A stretch of 64,000 bases of DNA from Pontibacillus sp. HMF3514 (GCF_009858175.1 NZ_CP047393.1:2790001-2854000), one strand, 5' to 3'; positions 1 to 8,736 are shown, counted from the first letter of the stretch. Numbers and translations are program-made. The notes: generated by a model from the sequence alone, not told the origin.

Positions 1-909
1 ACCTTCAATGATTTTGTTATCTACCACTCGCTCTGTTATTTGAACGGCTTGCAGTACAGGTACTGAGCTATTGAACAATGAGCTTAACGTTCGTGTCATT
101 CTGGATAGTGCAGCCTTTTGCATAAGTGATCCGAATAAAGGAATCTTCAGTTTTATTAAATCTGTATAATAGGCAAAAGAGTCACTCTGTTTTCTCGCAT
201 ATACCATACCTGCATAAATTAGAATTGGTAGCAAAATAAACAACCACCAAAATACAGAAAAAAAGTCACCCATACTTAAAACAAACTGGGTTAGAGGAGG
301 TACTTCTCCTCCAAAAGACACAAACATATTCGCAAAGCGTGGAACGACAAAGCTTAAGAGGAAAATCACAATTCCTATGGCAATAATCCCAACTACGATC
401 GGATAGGTTAAAGCTGAAATCACTTTTTGACGCGTATTGTATTGCTTCTCGTAATAATTAGCCATGCGATTCAAAATTTCATCGAGATTACCGCCCGCTT
501 CTCCTGCTCGAATCATATTGACGAACAGATTCGGGAAAACTTTACGATGTGTTTCTGCTGCATCTGAGAAGGATTGTCCACCTTCTAGATCCTCTGCAAT
601 CGATTGGAGTGCCTTTTGTAATGGCTTACTCCTCGTTTGTTCCCCTAAAATATATGTAGCTTGTACGAGTGGGATTCCTGCTTCAATTAACGTGGCAAAC
701 TGCCGCAAATAAATCACAAAATCTTTAATTTTAATTTTTTGTCCGAGGTGTATCTCTTTATATAAAACACTATTAAGCTCTTGGATGGATATGACGGATA
801 CACCATCTGTACGAAGTTTCACAACCGCTTCTCGTCTTGAATCCGCTTTTAAACGGCCCTGCTTTAACTTCCCTTTAACATCACGGCCTTTGTACTTATA
901 GTACGCCAT
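1..909 (-). CDS. pilC: Type IV pilus inner-membrane platform protein PilC (partial, C-terminus beyond window)
   Basis: This is a GspF/PilC-family platform protein, the polytopic membrane component that couples the PilB and PilT motors to pilus growth. The start ATG is at 909, with a GAGGGAG ribosome site and a begin point touching the pilT stop codon, so it is translationally coupled. About 303 codons are visible of a family length near 400. Seen are the N-terminal YYKYKGRDVKGK segment, the cytoplasmic motif FVIYLRQFATLIEAGIPL, a second motif around MIRAGEAGGNLDEIL, and two hydrophobic stretches (VVGIIAIGIVIFLLSFVV and WWLFILLPILIYAGMVY). The gene runs off the left edge of the window. Paralogous GspF or ComGB proteins look similar, but the pilT and pilB neighbours favour PilC. 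Confidence 0.93.
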   Translation of the reverse strand, partial: MAYYKYKGRDVKGKLKQGRLKADSRREAVVKLRTDGVSVISIQELNSVLYKEIHLGQKIKIKDFVIYLRQFATLIEAGIPLVQATYILGEQTRSKPLQKALQSIAEDLEGGQSFSDAAETHRKVFPNLFVNMIRAGEAGGNLDEILNRMANYYEKQYNTRQKVISALTYPIVVGIIAIGIVIFLLSFVVPRFANMFVSFGGEVPPLTQFVLSMGDFFSVFWWLFILLPILIYAGMVYARKQSDSFAYYTDLIKLKIPLFGSLMQKAALSRMTRTLSSLFNSSVPVLQAVQITERVVDNKIIEG

Positions 910-1950
910 TTACGTCTCCCTCTCTGTTAAATAAGGAGTAGCTACTTCTGAGGAGATAACGCCTTCCTCCAAAAGTGACTTGATTGACATTTCTAATGTG
1001 TGCATTCCTTGAGCTTTAGATGTTTGCATTACGTTAGGAATTTGATGAATTTTTTCATTACGGATTAAGTTTTTCACCGCTGAAGTGTTCATCAAGATTT
1101 CTGTTGCCGCCCGTCTTCCTTTTCGATCTTTTGTCTGGAACAAACGTTGAGACACAATCGCTTGTAAGACATTAGCAAGCTGAATCCGAATTTGATCCTG
1201 CTGACTAGGCGGGAACACATCAATAATACGGTCAATGGTTGAAGCTGCATTTGTTGTATGTAAAGTACCTAACACCAAGTGACCCGTTTCAGCAGCTGTA
1301 ATAGCTGTTGATATGGTTTCTAAATCTCTCATCTCGCCTACAAGAATGACATCAGGATCCTGTCGTAAGCAGGCACGTAAGCCATTGCTGAAGTTTTGTG
1401 TATCAAACCCTACTTCACGTTGATCGATGATGCAATATCGGTGTGAATGTAAATACTCAATTGGGTCTTCGAGTGTAATAATATGTCTTCTCATTGATTG
1501 ATTCATATAATCAATCATGGATGCTAGCGATGTCGATTTACCGCTTCCTGTTGGACCTGTTACGAGTACTAACCCCTGAGGCTTTTCAGCAATCTCTCTT
1601 AGAGCACCTGGCATTTTTAACGTGTCCAAGGAAGGTATTTCTGTTGGTACTACACGCACTGCCATCGATATACAGTTCCGTTGATGATAAGCATTAATAC
1701 GAAAACGAGAGAGTCCAGGGATACCATATGAAAAGTCGATTTCCCCTTTTTCCTCGAATTGTTTCCATAGAGATTCTGATAAAATGGCTTTTGCCATCTC
1801 TTTTGTTTCATCTGGTTTCAATGTGTCTTTCCCGTACTGCTTCAAATCACCATGCAAGCGAAAAATAGGTGGTACTCCGACTGTTAAATGGATATCTGAT
1901 GCTTCTAATTCAAAAGCTGCTTTTAATAACGTATCGAACCGTTCTTTCAT
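910..1950 (-). CDS. pilT: Twitching motility retraction ATPase PilT
   Basis: The 346-aa product is a secretion-superfamily ATPase that depolymerises type IV pili in the cytoplasm. Visible are the Walker A GPTGSGKSTS, the Asp box around TLEDPIEYLHSH, the Walker B region RQDPDVILVGEMRD, the His box LVLGTLHT and the AIRaVPT-like VRVVPTEIPS that separates PilT from PilB. An upstream in-frame codon exists at 1983, but the ATG at 1950 has an AAGGGGG ribosome site eight bases away and gives the usual PilT N-terminus. It sits 13 bp after pilB and abuts pilC, so the three are one operon. The model Bacillus competence pilus has no dedicated PilT, so retraction-driven functions such as twitching are possible here. 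Confidence 0.95.
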   Translation of the reverse strand: MKERFDTLLKAAFELEASDIHLTVGVPPIFRLHGDLKQYGKDTLKPDETKEMAKAILSESLWKQFEEKGEIDFSYGIPGLSRFRINAYHQRNCISMAVRVVPTEIPSLDTLKMPGALREIAEKPQGLVLVTGPTGSGKSTSLASMIDYMNQSMRRHIITLEDPIEYLHSHRYCIIDQREVGFDTQNFSNGLRACLRQDPDVILVGEMRDLETISTAITAAETGHLVLGTLHTTNAASTIDRIIDVFPPSQQDQIRIQLANVLQAIVSQRLFQTKDRKGRRAATEILMNTSAVKNLIRNEKIHQIPNVMQTSKAQGMHTLEMSIKSLLEEGVISSEVATPYLTERET

Positions 1951-1963
1951 GCCTCGATCCCCC

Positions 1964-3589
1964 TTATTCATCCATTGCCACACGTAGGACTTCTTCTGTT
2001 GTGGTTAATCCTTGCTTCACTTTTAGCAGTCCATCATCCACTAGAAAAATCATGCCACTCTTCCAAGCATATTGACGAATTTGAGCGATAGACTGATTGT
2101 TCATCATCATTTGACGGATTTCATCATCTATGATCAACACTTCTTGGATCGCCATGCGACCTCGGTACCCTGTTTGTTGACAGCTACTACATCCCTTACC
2201 TTTGTAAATTTCATCTACTTTGATGCCTCGTTTTTGGAAGAGATTTGCTTCCATTTCAGTCGGCGTGTATGGTTCACGACAGTCTCGGCATATTCTACGT
2301 ACGAGTCTCTGTGCAACAATTCCGGACAGTGAAGACACAACTAAATAGGGTTCAATATCCATGTCTATTAAACGCGGAATGGTCGCAATAGCACTATTTG
2401 TATGTAACGTACTGAAAACAAGGTGACCTGTTAAGGAAGCGCGAATGGCTATCTCAGCTGTTTCCGAGTCTCGGACTTCCCCCACCATAATGATGTTCGG
2501 ATCTTGTCTTAAAATAGAACGTAAGCCATTCGAGAAAGTGAGTCCCACTCGGCTATTCACTTGCACCTGATTGATGCCCTCAATCTGATACTCTACAGGA
2601 TCCTCAACGGTAATAATGTTAACGTCATCTGTATTCAAGTGATTTAAGGAAGCATAAAGCGTACTCGACTTCCCTGATCCTGTAGGTCCTGTAAGCAAAA
2701 TAAGGCCTGAAGGTTGTTCAATTAATTTTAGAAAACGTCGATAATTGACCTTGTTAAACCCTAATTCAGATAGCTTGTTTAATACGCTTCCAAGGTCTAA
2801 AATTCGAATAACTACCTTCTCCCCGTAAACCGTTGGGAGCGTTGAGATACGTAAATCAACAGGTGTCATTTCTACATGCGTTTTGATACGGCCATCTTGA
2901 GGCAAGCGATTTTCCGTTATATTTAAGTTCGCCATAATTTTCACACGGGCTGTTAGCGAATTTTGCATCGACTTTGGTAACGTACGCTCTGTTTTTAATA
3001 CGCCATCAACACGGTAACGAATTAATACTTTGGTTTCTTGAGGGTCAATATGTATGTCACTTGCCTTCATTTGAACGCCTGCTTGCAAAATCTGGTTCAT
3101 TAAACGAATGGCTGGAGCATCCTCAGGGTCATTCGTTTCTTCTACGGTAACCTCGGTTTCTTTTAAGTTGTAATACTTATTAATGGCTTGGTAGATTTCA
3201 TCTTTGGTTGAAATAACCGGTGAAATTTGAAAGCCTGTTGATATTTGCAGGTCATCAATGGCGTAGTAATCCATTGGGTCATTCATCGCCACAATTAATT
3301 CATCCTCTTCCTTTTTTAAAGGAATAAGGAGATTTCGTCGTGCAAAATCCTTAGACACCATGGTCATCAGATTTGTATCAATGGGATAGCGATATAACGA
3401 AATATGGGGAATGCCTAGTTGGAACTCCAGCACTTCAATGAGCTGTTGTTCGGTTATAAAGCCTTTCTCTAATAAGGCATCCCCTAGTTTTTGCCCACTT
3501 TTTTTCGATTGAATCGCCTCTTCGATTTGCTCTTCTGAAAGCAATCCTGCTTCTTTTAATAAATCACCTAAACGCTTCCGCTTTGCCAT
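1964..3589 (-). CDS. pilB: Type IV pilus assembly ATPase PilB with MshEN-type N-terminus
   Basis: The 541-aa protein is the GspE/PilB extension ATPase that powers pilin polymerisation. Residues about 4-58 carry two tandem MshEN half-motifs (RLGDLLKEAGLLS and KLGDALLEKGFIT, each followed by a helical I/L-rich stretch), the pattern known to bind cyclic di-GMP in MshE and some PilB proteins. One glutamine of the consensus is replaced by lysine. The ATPase core has GPTGSGKSST, the Asp box TVEDPVEYQ, Walker B IIMVGEVRD and the His box LVFSTLHTN. The zinc tetracysteine CRDC...CSSC is present near the C-terminus. The ribosome site AAGGGGGAAGCC precedes the ATG. It lies 33 bp after the VanW/G5 gene in the same operon. 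Confidence 0.95.
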   Translation of the reverse strand: MAKRKRLGDLLKEAGLLSEEQIEEAIQSKKSGQKLGDALLEKGFITEQQLIEVLEFQLGIPHISLYRYPIDTNLMTMVSKDFARRNLLIPLKKEEDELIVAMNDPMDYYAIDDLQISTGFQISPVISTKDEIYQAINKYYNLKETEVTVEETNDPEDAPAIRLMNQILQAGVQMKASDIHIDPQETKVLIRYRVDGVLKTERTLPKSMQNSLTARVKIMANLNITENRLPQDGRIKTHVEMTPVDLRISTLPTVYGEKVVIRILDLGSVLNKLSELGFNKVNYRRFLKLIEQPSGLILLTGPTGSGKSSTLYASLNHLNTDDVNIITVEDPVEYQIEGINQVQVNSRVGLTFSNGLRSILRQDPNIIMVGEVRDSETAEIAIRASLTGHLVFSTLHTNSAIATIPRLIDMDIEPYLVVSSLSGIVAQRLVRRICRDCREPYTPTEMEANLFQKRGIKVDEIYKGKGCSSCQQTGYRGRMAIQEVLIIDDEIRQMMMNNQSIAQIRQYAWKSGMIFLVDDGLLKVKQGLTTTEEVLRVAMDE

Positions 3590-3622
3590 TAGGCTTCCCC
3601 CTTGATTTCCGCAGCAGTGATT

Positions 3623-5038
3623 TTATTTCTCTTTACTCTTCGTATTTCCTTGAGGTTTCTCCCAGATATCATTTGGAGCCTGGTTGGTATCATTCCCATC
3701 TGAGGTCCCTTCATCTACATTACTAGATGAGTGATTATCTCCATCACTTTCATTTGAATCTTCTTTAGGCGATGAAGAATTGCTTGAGTTATTCGAATGA
3801 TTATTCTCATCTTTACTAAACGTCGGAGCTCTATTGTCGTCCGAGCTTCCAGACGACAATCCACCTGAGTTGTTTGTTGAACCCGATTCTGTTTCTGGTG
3901 GTTGGTCGTTCGTACCATATCTCACTTCAATGCGGTTTACAGGCGGATAGTAATCGTCAGAGATAAAATCTTTTTGAATAACTTTTCCGTTATCCTCAAC
4001 AAAACGAAATACTTCTACTGAAGTTCCTTCTTGCCCTTCAACCTTTACATTTGATTCACCCTTCGGAACAAGTTCGGAAAACTGAACAATTGTCCTTGGT
4101 TGAATCTTACGGCTATTCTCTAAGGTTATCTCATAACTGTTTGGAAGAGGATAACCTAAAAGCTTCACGATTAGCTCACCATTCTCCACAGCTACGTTAA
4201 GCTGATAAGATTGCTCATTAGGATTCGCAAAAACAAGGTCATGATTGTTCTCAGGTTTTACACTCGCTTCTTTCCCTAACTCTGCGTAAGCAGGTAGTTT
4301 GGTAGAAATATGACGTTGTTTAATAATAAAGTTCGTTTCCAAAACAGCTCCATACATCGCTGTGGCTACAGCATTCACAGAAGGTTGATCCATACCTTCT
4401 TCTACAAATGAGAGAAGAGAAAAAGGAGTTTGCTTTTGAACAATTTCTTCATTTAGAGCATTGGCCAAGTCCGTAACGTCCATATCTTCATTCAAGGTAA
4501 TGCCATACTCACTAACCACTTCATAAAGTTGAGTTGTTCCATCTTCAACATACTGATAGATTGAAAAATGAAGTGGGTCTTGATATAAAGTTTCTGCCTT
4601 CGCTAAGATTTTTTTTGATAGTTTATCTATTAAAATATGATCATATAAATCCCTACCTACCTTATTTTGAAGAACACCAAAATAAGATTCATTCATGTCC
4701 ACAACAAAATAATTCCTTTCTCTATCCTCCACTTGGTTCAATGTTTCAGGGATATCAAACTGAATAAAATCTTGTTGGAAGAAAATATTTTGTTCTTTCA
4801 TCTCGAGCGTTACTTGATGCGTTTCCTTCCATTCGGAAGCTCGGGATGCAAGCTTTTGCCGTGCTTCAACTTTTGTTAACCCACCAATGTGAACGGGGCC
4901 CACCATTGTTTCGGCTTCATATGTACGTGGCTCCCCGAAAACTTGATCATACGCTAAAGGGCCAACTTGAGAAAAAGTGAAAAGAAAACCGGAACATAAT
5001 AAAAGAAATAAAAAAATACCAATATTACTTTTTCCCAT
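3623..5038 (-). CDS. VanW-like / G5-domain exported protein of the pilus locus
   Basis: The 471-aa protein starts with a signal-anchor (NIGIFLFLLLCSGFLFTFSQV). A central part with VATAMYGAVLETNF and a PAYAELGKEASVKPENNHDLVFANP block is typical of the VanW-like family, and a G5-like segment follows (ISDDYYPPVNRIEVRYG). The last 80 residues are low-complexity Ser/Asn/Asp/Glu, probably a disordered wall-facing tail. VanW/G5 proteins are predicted to act at the cell wall; here the place between pilB and the small basic ORF suggests a role in letting the pilus cross the thick wall, which is inference. The ATG follows a run of five G residues nine bases away. The enzymatic function of VanW proteins is not known. 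Confidence 0.75.
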   Translation of the reverse strand: MGKSNIGIFLFLLLCSGFLFTFSQVGPLAYDQVFGEPRTYEAETMVGPVHIGGLTKVEARQKLASRASEWKETHQVTLEMKEQNIFFQQDFIQFDIPETLNQVEDRERNYFVVDMNESYFGVLQNKVGRDLYDHILIDKLSKKILAKAETLYQDPLHFSIYQYVEDGTTQLYEVVSEYGITLNEDMDVTDLANALNEEIVQKQTPFSLLSFVEEGMDQPSVNAVATAMYGAVLETNFIIKQRHISTKLPAYAELGKEASVKPENNHDLVFANPNEQSYQLNVAVENGELIVKLLGYPLPNSYEITLENSRKIQPRTIVQFSELVPKGESNVKVEGQEGTSVEVFRFVEDNGKVIQKDFISDDYYPPVNRIEVRYGTNDQPPETESGSTNNSGGLSSGSSDDNRAPTFSKDENNHSNNSSNSSSPKEDSNESDGDNHSSSNVDEGTSDGNDTNQAPNDIWEKPQGNTKSKEK

Positions 5039-5049
5039 TGTAAGCCCCC

Positions 5050-5145
5050 TTAGCGCATACGTTTGAATACAATTTGCTTAATCATATGCTTGCCTTTTTT
5101 GAATAAAAATCCTTTTACATAACGTTTAAGAATCTTTTTGACCAT
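5050..5145 (-). CDS. Small very basic 31-aa peptide in the pilus operon
   Basis: An ATG at 5145 preceded by AAAGGGA eight bases upstream opens a 31-codon frame, MVKKILKRYVKGFLF followed by KKGKHMIKQIVFKRMR. Twelve of 31 residues are Lys or Arg and none is acidic. The frame begins inside the last 20 bases of the acidic membrane protein gene and ends 11 bases before the VanW/G5 start, so its stop codon overlaps that gene's ribosome site. This packing between two cotranscribed genes is what one expects of a translated coupling ORF. No family is recognised. It could be an amphipathic membrane-binding peptide, or a translated leader with no stable product. Confidence 0.5.
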   Translation of the reverse strand: MVKKILKRYVKGFLFKKGKHMIKQIVFKRMR

Positions 5146-6076
5146 AATCATCATCCCTTTGATTTAAAAGATCTTCTAAGTCCGTAAAATCCGATCGATC
5201 CTCTATTAATACGTCTGAACCTCGAGAAGGTATATCTTGTTCTTCAATAATATCAATATCAAAGCTCTCAAAACCTTCTCTTTCCTCAAACTGCTGCTTT
5301 AGATCTTTTTTCTCCAAATCCTCCTGCTTAAACTCATCTATAACAAAATCTTCTTGATCATCATTGAATAAAGAAGACGTTTGGGAGTTAAGCTCTCTAT
5401 CTTGTTTAGGTTGCTTATGGGTTTGTTGGCGAGCAGCTAGCAGCTCCTCTTCAGGTGAAATCTCTACTTTTGGAGTGGGTTCATTTCTTTCATGATTAGA
5501 ATCGATTTGAGATTCTTTTATTCCGCTCTCTCTTTTTCTGTTTAGGGATACTTCTTCTTCCAGATCGGTCATCGTTCCAGATTGGATATTGCTAATTTGT
5601 TCCTCAACTTGATCAACCTCTTCTTCTAGACTTGATTCAGAAGACTCATGAACGTAATCATGAGTATCTTGAATATCCTCATAATCCAGTATGGCATTTT
5701 CATTTTGAAAACTTTCTTCATCGATATTGGGCTTTTCACTTTTTACATCATCCAGGGATTGGAGTGTCCCCATTTGATTTTGACTTAAGATGTTTTTGTT
5801 AGTCTCTTCATCATGGTCTTCCTCAAAGATATTAGATGATTTAACCGATCTCTGTAATAGTATTGTCAATAAACCAGATAAAGTTATAAGTAATATAAGT
5901 ATGTACCACCACTGAAATAAGGATAAAGATAATAGGCCAATTAAAGATACAACGTATGCAGCTATAACTAAGGTGATTTTTCCTTTCATGGATATACCTA
6001 GAGGCATAAAATAGACTACAGAAAGCAGGATTAAAAATCCGATGCTAGCAAAAATTATGTTCTCCAATCTATTCAC
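5126..6076 (-). CDS. Acidic membrane protein of unknown function, pilus operon
   Basis: The 316-aa product has three hydrophobic segments in the first 80 residues (IIFASIGFLILLSVVYFM, ITLVIAAYVVSLIGLLSLSLF and WYILILLITLSGLLTILL). The remaining 230 residues are hydrophilic, rich in Glu, Asp, Gln and Ser, and probably disordered or coiled. I do not recognise a domain. It is the first gene of the minus-strand run leading to pilB-pilT-pilC, diverging from the prepilin genes, and it overlaps the small basic ORF. The strong acidic tail next to an all-basic peptide is notable. A scaffold or regulator of the pilus machine is a guess from position only. Confidence 0.7.
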   Translation of the reverse strand: MNRLENIIFASIGFLILLSVVYFMPLGISMKGKITLVIAAYVVSLIGLLSLSLFQWWYILILLITLSGLLTILLQRSVKSSNIFEEDHDEETNKNILSQNQMGTLQSLDDVKSEKPNIDEESFQNENAILDYEDIQDTHDYVHESSESSLEEEVDQVEEQISNIQSGTMTDLEEEVSLNRKRESGIKESQIDSNHERNEPTPKVEISPEEELLAARQQTHKQPKQDRELNSQTSSLFNDDQEDFVIDEFKQEDLEKKDLKQQFEEREGFESFDIDIIEEQDIPSRGSDVLIEDRSDFTDLEDLLNQRDDDYGQKDS

Positions 6077-6215
6077 CTCATTCTATTAGTCTATGACTTT
6101 TAACATATTCATTTTTAATTTATTGTATAATAAAGAAATTAGATTTAAAAGATTTGGAGCTTTTACATTTAATTGGTAAACAATTAATACCGAATGTAAG
6201 AAGGAGTTTGTTAAA

Positions 6216-6617
6216 TTGAAAAGTCAGAAAGGTTTTACATTAGTTGAGGTACTGGCAGCCTTGCTCCTTTTATCTATTATATCAATTGTTGTCTACTCAT
6301 TTATAAATTTTTCAAGTGTACAAAGTGTACAATCTAAAAACCGAGAAGAAGCTTTGAAAATAGGACAGAAGCATTTACAAACGACGATTGAGGAAATTAA
6401 AGCTGGGCAACTTAGCTCTCCTTTAAATCAATCTGCTTATACACAAGAGAATGGCTATACAATCTCAAGAATTGCTACAAATCCAGGTGACCCAATCCCC
6501 AATACATATTTGCCTGAACTACAACTCCACGTTTCCTTACAAGGCATTGCTTACAGACCAGGTTCAAGTGATGCAAAGCAAATTACGGTTACGGTTTCAT
6601 GGGAGGGAACAAATTGA
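6216..6617 (+). CDS. Prepilin-like protein (PilV/GspI type minor pilin)
   Basis: The 133-aa product begins KSQKG/FTLVEVLAALLLLSII, a class III prepilin peptidase site with Glu at +5 of the mature protein, followed by one hydrophobic helix. The rest is a small globular extracellular domain with a VTVSWEG ending that is typical of PilV or GspI minor pilins. The start is TTG at 6216, chosen because AAGGAG lies seven bases upstream and no better start exists. Its last bases overlap the next gene as TTGA. A TATAAT at 6126-6131 could be its promoter, though no good -35 is visible. It diverges from the minus-strand motor operon. Confidence 0.85.
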   Translation: MKSQKGFTLVEVLAALLLLSIISIVVYSFINFSSVQSVQSKNREEALKIGQKHLQTTIEEIKAGQLSSPLNQSAYTQENGYTISRIATNPGDPIPNTYLPELQLHVSLQGIAYRPGSSDAKQITVTVSWEGTN

Positions 6618-7171
6618 AGAAATTACAAAATCAAAAAGGGGTAACGCTAGTAGAGTTACTGGCAGGACTCGCCATTGGTGGGATTATAATCACTTTAGCC
6701 ATGAGTGTATTTATATTTTTATTTCAATTTGTCCAAGATCAAGAACAAGAAATAGTGGATCGATCTCAAAATCATCTATTAAATACAGTGTTATCAAGAA
6801 ACTTATCATCTCCCATAACCGTATACTATTGGGATGCAAATGAACTTAGGTTTAAAAATCAAGACGAGGTTACTTTTCGTATATTATTTAATAGTTCCGT
6901 GAACGAATTAACAATTTCTAAATGTTCTTCCTGCACAAATATTAAAACTTATTCAAATGAAACTGTTGTTGAAAAACTTCAAAATGTAAAAGATATGAGT
7001 GTCATAAATGCTTCTCCATCACAGGATAGTCCAATTACAAACCGATTCACCCTACGCTTCATTTTAGATGATATTAGTGTTAGAACTAACGGAGAGAAAA
7101 TCAATCAAGAAAAAGAAATTTCTTGGACAGTAACACCATTAAATGTGAATTATAATAAACCTCCTAATTGA
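6614..7171 (+). CDS. Prepilin-like protein (PilW/GspJ type minor pilin)
   Basis: The 185-aa product carries the cleavage site NQKG/VTLVELLAGLAIGGIII with Glu at +5 and one membrane helix, then a mainly beta-rich extracellular domain. A CSSC pair (SKCSSCTN) could form a disulfide. The likely start is TTG at 6614 because GGGAGGG lies six bases upstream; the ATG at 6599 lies upstream of that ribosome site. The TTGA overlap with the preceding prepilin implies coupled translation of a PilV/PilW-like pair, which in other pili primes assembly at the tip. The stop codon lies inside a bidirectional terminator. Confidence 0.82.
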   Translation: MKKLQNQKGVTLVELLAGLAIGGIIITLAMSVFIFLFQFVQDQEQEIVDRSQNHLLNTVLSRNLSSPITVYYWDANELRFKNQDEVTFRILFNSSVNELTISKCSSCTNIKTYSNETVVEKLQNVKDMSVINASPSQDSPITNRFTLRFILDDISVRTNGEKINQEKEISWTVTPLNVNYNKPPN

Positions 7172-7183
7172 AGGAGGTTTATT
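7154..7183. terminator. Bidirectional terminator between prepilin and PilX-like genes
   Basis: A 12-bp perfect stem (7154-7165 with 7172-7183, core CCTCCT/AGGAGG) encloses a six-base loop and is flanked by A-rich and T-rich sequence on both sides. It lies between two convergent genes, which fits termination in both directions. Confidence 0.8.
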
Positions 7184-8656
7184 TTATTGGCAAGTTCCAA
7201 AATTTACGGATCCAGCTAAATCACCTGATTTTAAAATTCCACAAGGATTACCACTATAATCAAATATATCTGTTGATTCTATAACACTTAGATCTTGCAA
7301 GTAAATCCCCTTTTCTTCACCCGCATACAGCATTAGCTCTGGTTTATTTTTACTATATTCTAAAGTGGCTTTTTGTAAAAAGATTTCTCCCACTGCATTA
7401 AACTCGATCCTTCTCTCTGCAAACAAATTAGCTCCTCGTGCATCAATATCCTGAGCAGATTGAATCGAAATTCCTGTAAAGCTATCCTGACTATTCGATG
7501 TTGAATTATTCCTTAAAGAACCTTGTATCACTACATTGCCAGTTTTTGAAGTAATATTAAATGTTGGATTACTCTGATTAGCAACTGTAAGGGAAGCAAG
7601 ATCTTGGATAACTACTTCACCAGCAGATAACGAAATGTTTTCTTTATCTGTATTTGTAAAATCAACACTATTGGTCACTATAAGCGTTTCATCAGCTGGC
7701 TGATCAATACTATTTTTCATCTCTTTATACTCAATTTCTCCATCAGGACCTATACGAATAACAGCATTCCCATTTGCTGCAGTAACATTTAGATAAGATG
7801 TCATACGATCACTTTTATCTCCATCAATAAAATTAGATGTAGCTCCTAATATTTTGGTGCTCGTGGCTGAATACTCCTTTGTAAATGCATAAAAGTTAAA
7901 ATTGGGCTTGAAGTCTCCAAATGCTACTCCCCCTTTTGCATTGGTATATTCAATGTTATAACTTTGACCATATTGATAATTTAAGAAGAATAGATAACTG
8001 CCAAATGATTGCTTTAAATCAGATAAGAGATCATCTTGTTCATTACTCTCTGATATTGCAATATCTGACTCTTCTAGACGACTTCTAATATCAGAGTCTG
8101 ATAGCATTGTAAATGAAGCAACACTATCCCAGCTAGCCCATTGGGTAGCTCCTTCATCTCTTATATCAAAGGTTATTTGGTTTGTCCCTTTTGGTGTAAA
8201 ACCACAAATCAGATGTTTCCCATTTCCCAGATCTTCAACATAAATCCAAGGTGGGAGTTTACGACGACTATTTACCACCATATGCGTTAAGGATTCTGAG
8301 TAGTCTCCTGAAAAAGCTTTCATCACTACTTTATATGCTTGGTTTCGTGTTTGACAGGACAGATCCATATCACTCATCGTCTGGGTCGTAACTTTTAAAG
8401 TAACTTTTTCTCCATCAGGTAAGTAAAGGTTTTCATTATTACATAAGCTTTGTAAAATCTCGTTGTTTTCTAAGTAACTATTCATGGCAGAGTTTAAGAC
8501 TTGGTTCACTTGTACCTCATTCGTTAACCTTATCACTTGAGAGCGATCTTGCGACAATTGTGAGAATACAACGGGCATAAATATAGCAAGTGAAAAAATA
8601 ATAAGTAACACATACACTAATGCACCGCCATTTTCATTTGTGAAGTAATGTTTCAT
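7184..8656 (-). CDS. PilX-like minor pilin / exported repeat-rich protein
   Basis: The 490-aa protein begins with NENGGALVYVLLIIFSLAIF, a prepilin-like hydrophobic N-terminus with Gly-Gly before Ala and no Glu at +5, as in PilX or GspK pilins. The C-terminal third (about residues 330-480) has repeated short strands rich in polar residues (GNVVIQGSLRNNS, DIDARGANLF, GEIFLQKATLE), suggesting a solenoid or beta-helix. I chose ATG at 8656 over the longer frame because AGGAG lies seven bases upstream. It is convergent with the two other prepilin genes and carries its own promoter-like TGATATAAT. Together the three would make a V/W/X tip set, extended here by a large surface domain. Confidence 0.7.
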   Translation of the reverse strand: MKHYFTNENGGALVYVLLIIFSLAIFMPVVFSQLSQDRSQVIRLTNEVQVNQVLNSAMNSYLENNEILQSLCNNENLYLPDGEKVTLKVTTQTMSDMDLSCQTRNQAYKVVMKAFSGDYSESLTHMVVNSRRKLPPWIYVEDLGNGKHLICGFTPKGTNQITFDIRDEGATQWASWDSVASFTMLSDSDIRSRLEESDIAISESNEQDDLLSDLKQSFGSYLFFLNYQYGQSYNIEYTNAKGGVAFGDFKPNFNFYAFTKEYSATSTKILGATSNFIDGDKSDRMTSYLNVTAANGNAVIRIGPDGEIEYKEMKNSIDQPADETLIVTNSVDFTNTDKENISLSAGEVVIQDLASLTVANQSNPTFNITSKTGNVVIQGSLRNNSTSNSQDSFTGISIQSAQDIDARGANLFAERRIEFNAVGEIFLQKATLEYSKNKPELMLYAGEEKGIYLQDLSVIESTDIFDYSGNPCGILKSGDLAGSVNFGTCQ

Positions 8657-8684
8657 AGTATCGCTCCTATGTAGATTCAAACCT

Positions 8685-8690
8685 ATTATA
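8685..8690 (-). promoter_or_regulatory. Extended -10 promoter candidate for the PilX-like gene
   Basis: On the minus strand TATAAT is preceded by TG one base away (TGATATAAT), an extended -10 sigma-A pattern, about 30 bases before the chosen ATG. No clear -35 is seen; the upstream sequence is the terminator of the diguanylate cyclase gene. Confidence 0.45.
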
Positions 8691-8708
8691 TCATGTTGAA
8701 GTATTTAA

Positions 8709-8736
8709 AAACGGCTGAGCATTCACTCAGCCGTTT
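8709..8736 (-). terminator. Rho-independent terminator of the diguanylate cyclase gene
   Basis: The stem AAACGGCTGAG pairs with CTCAGCCGTTT around a six-base loop immediately after the stop codon and continues into TTTTTAAA on the minus strand. Confidence 0.85.

Noticed and set aside
464-712. 82-aa plus-strand ORF at the left edge
   Set aside because: It lies antisense inside pilC, with no ribosome site and no family resemblance.
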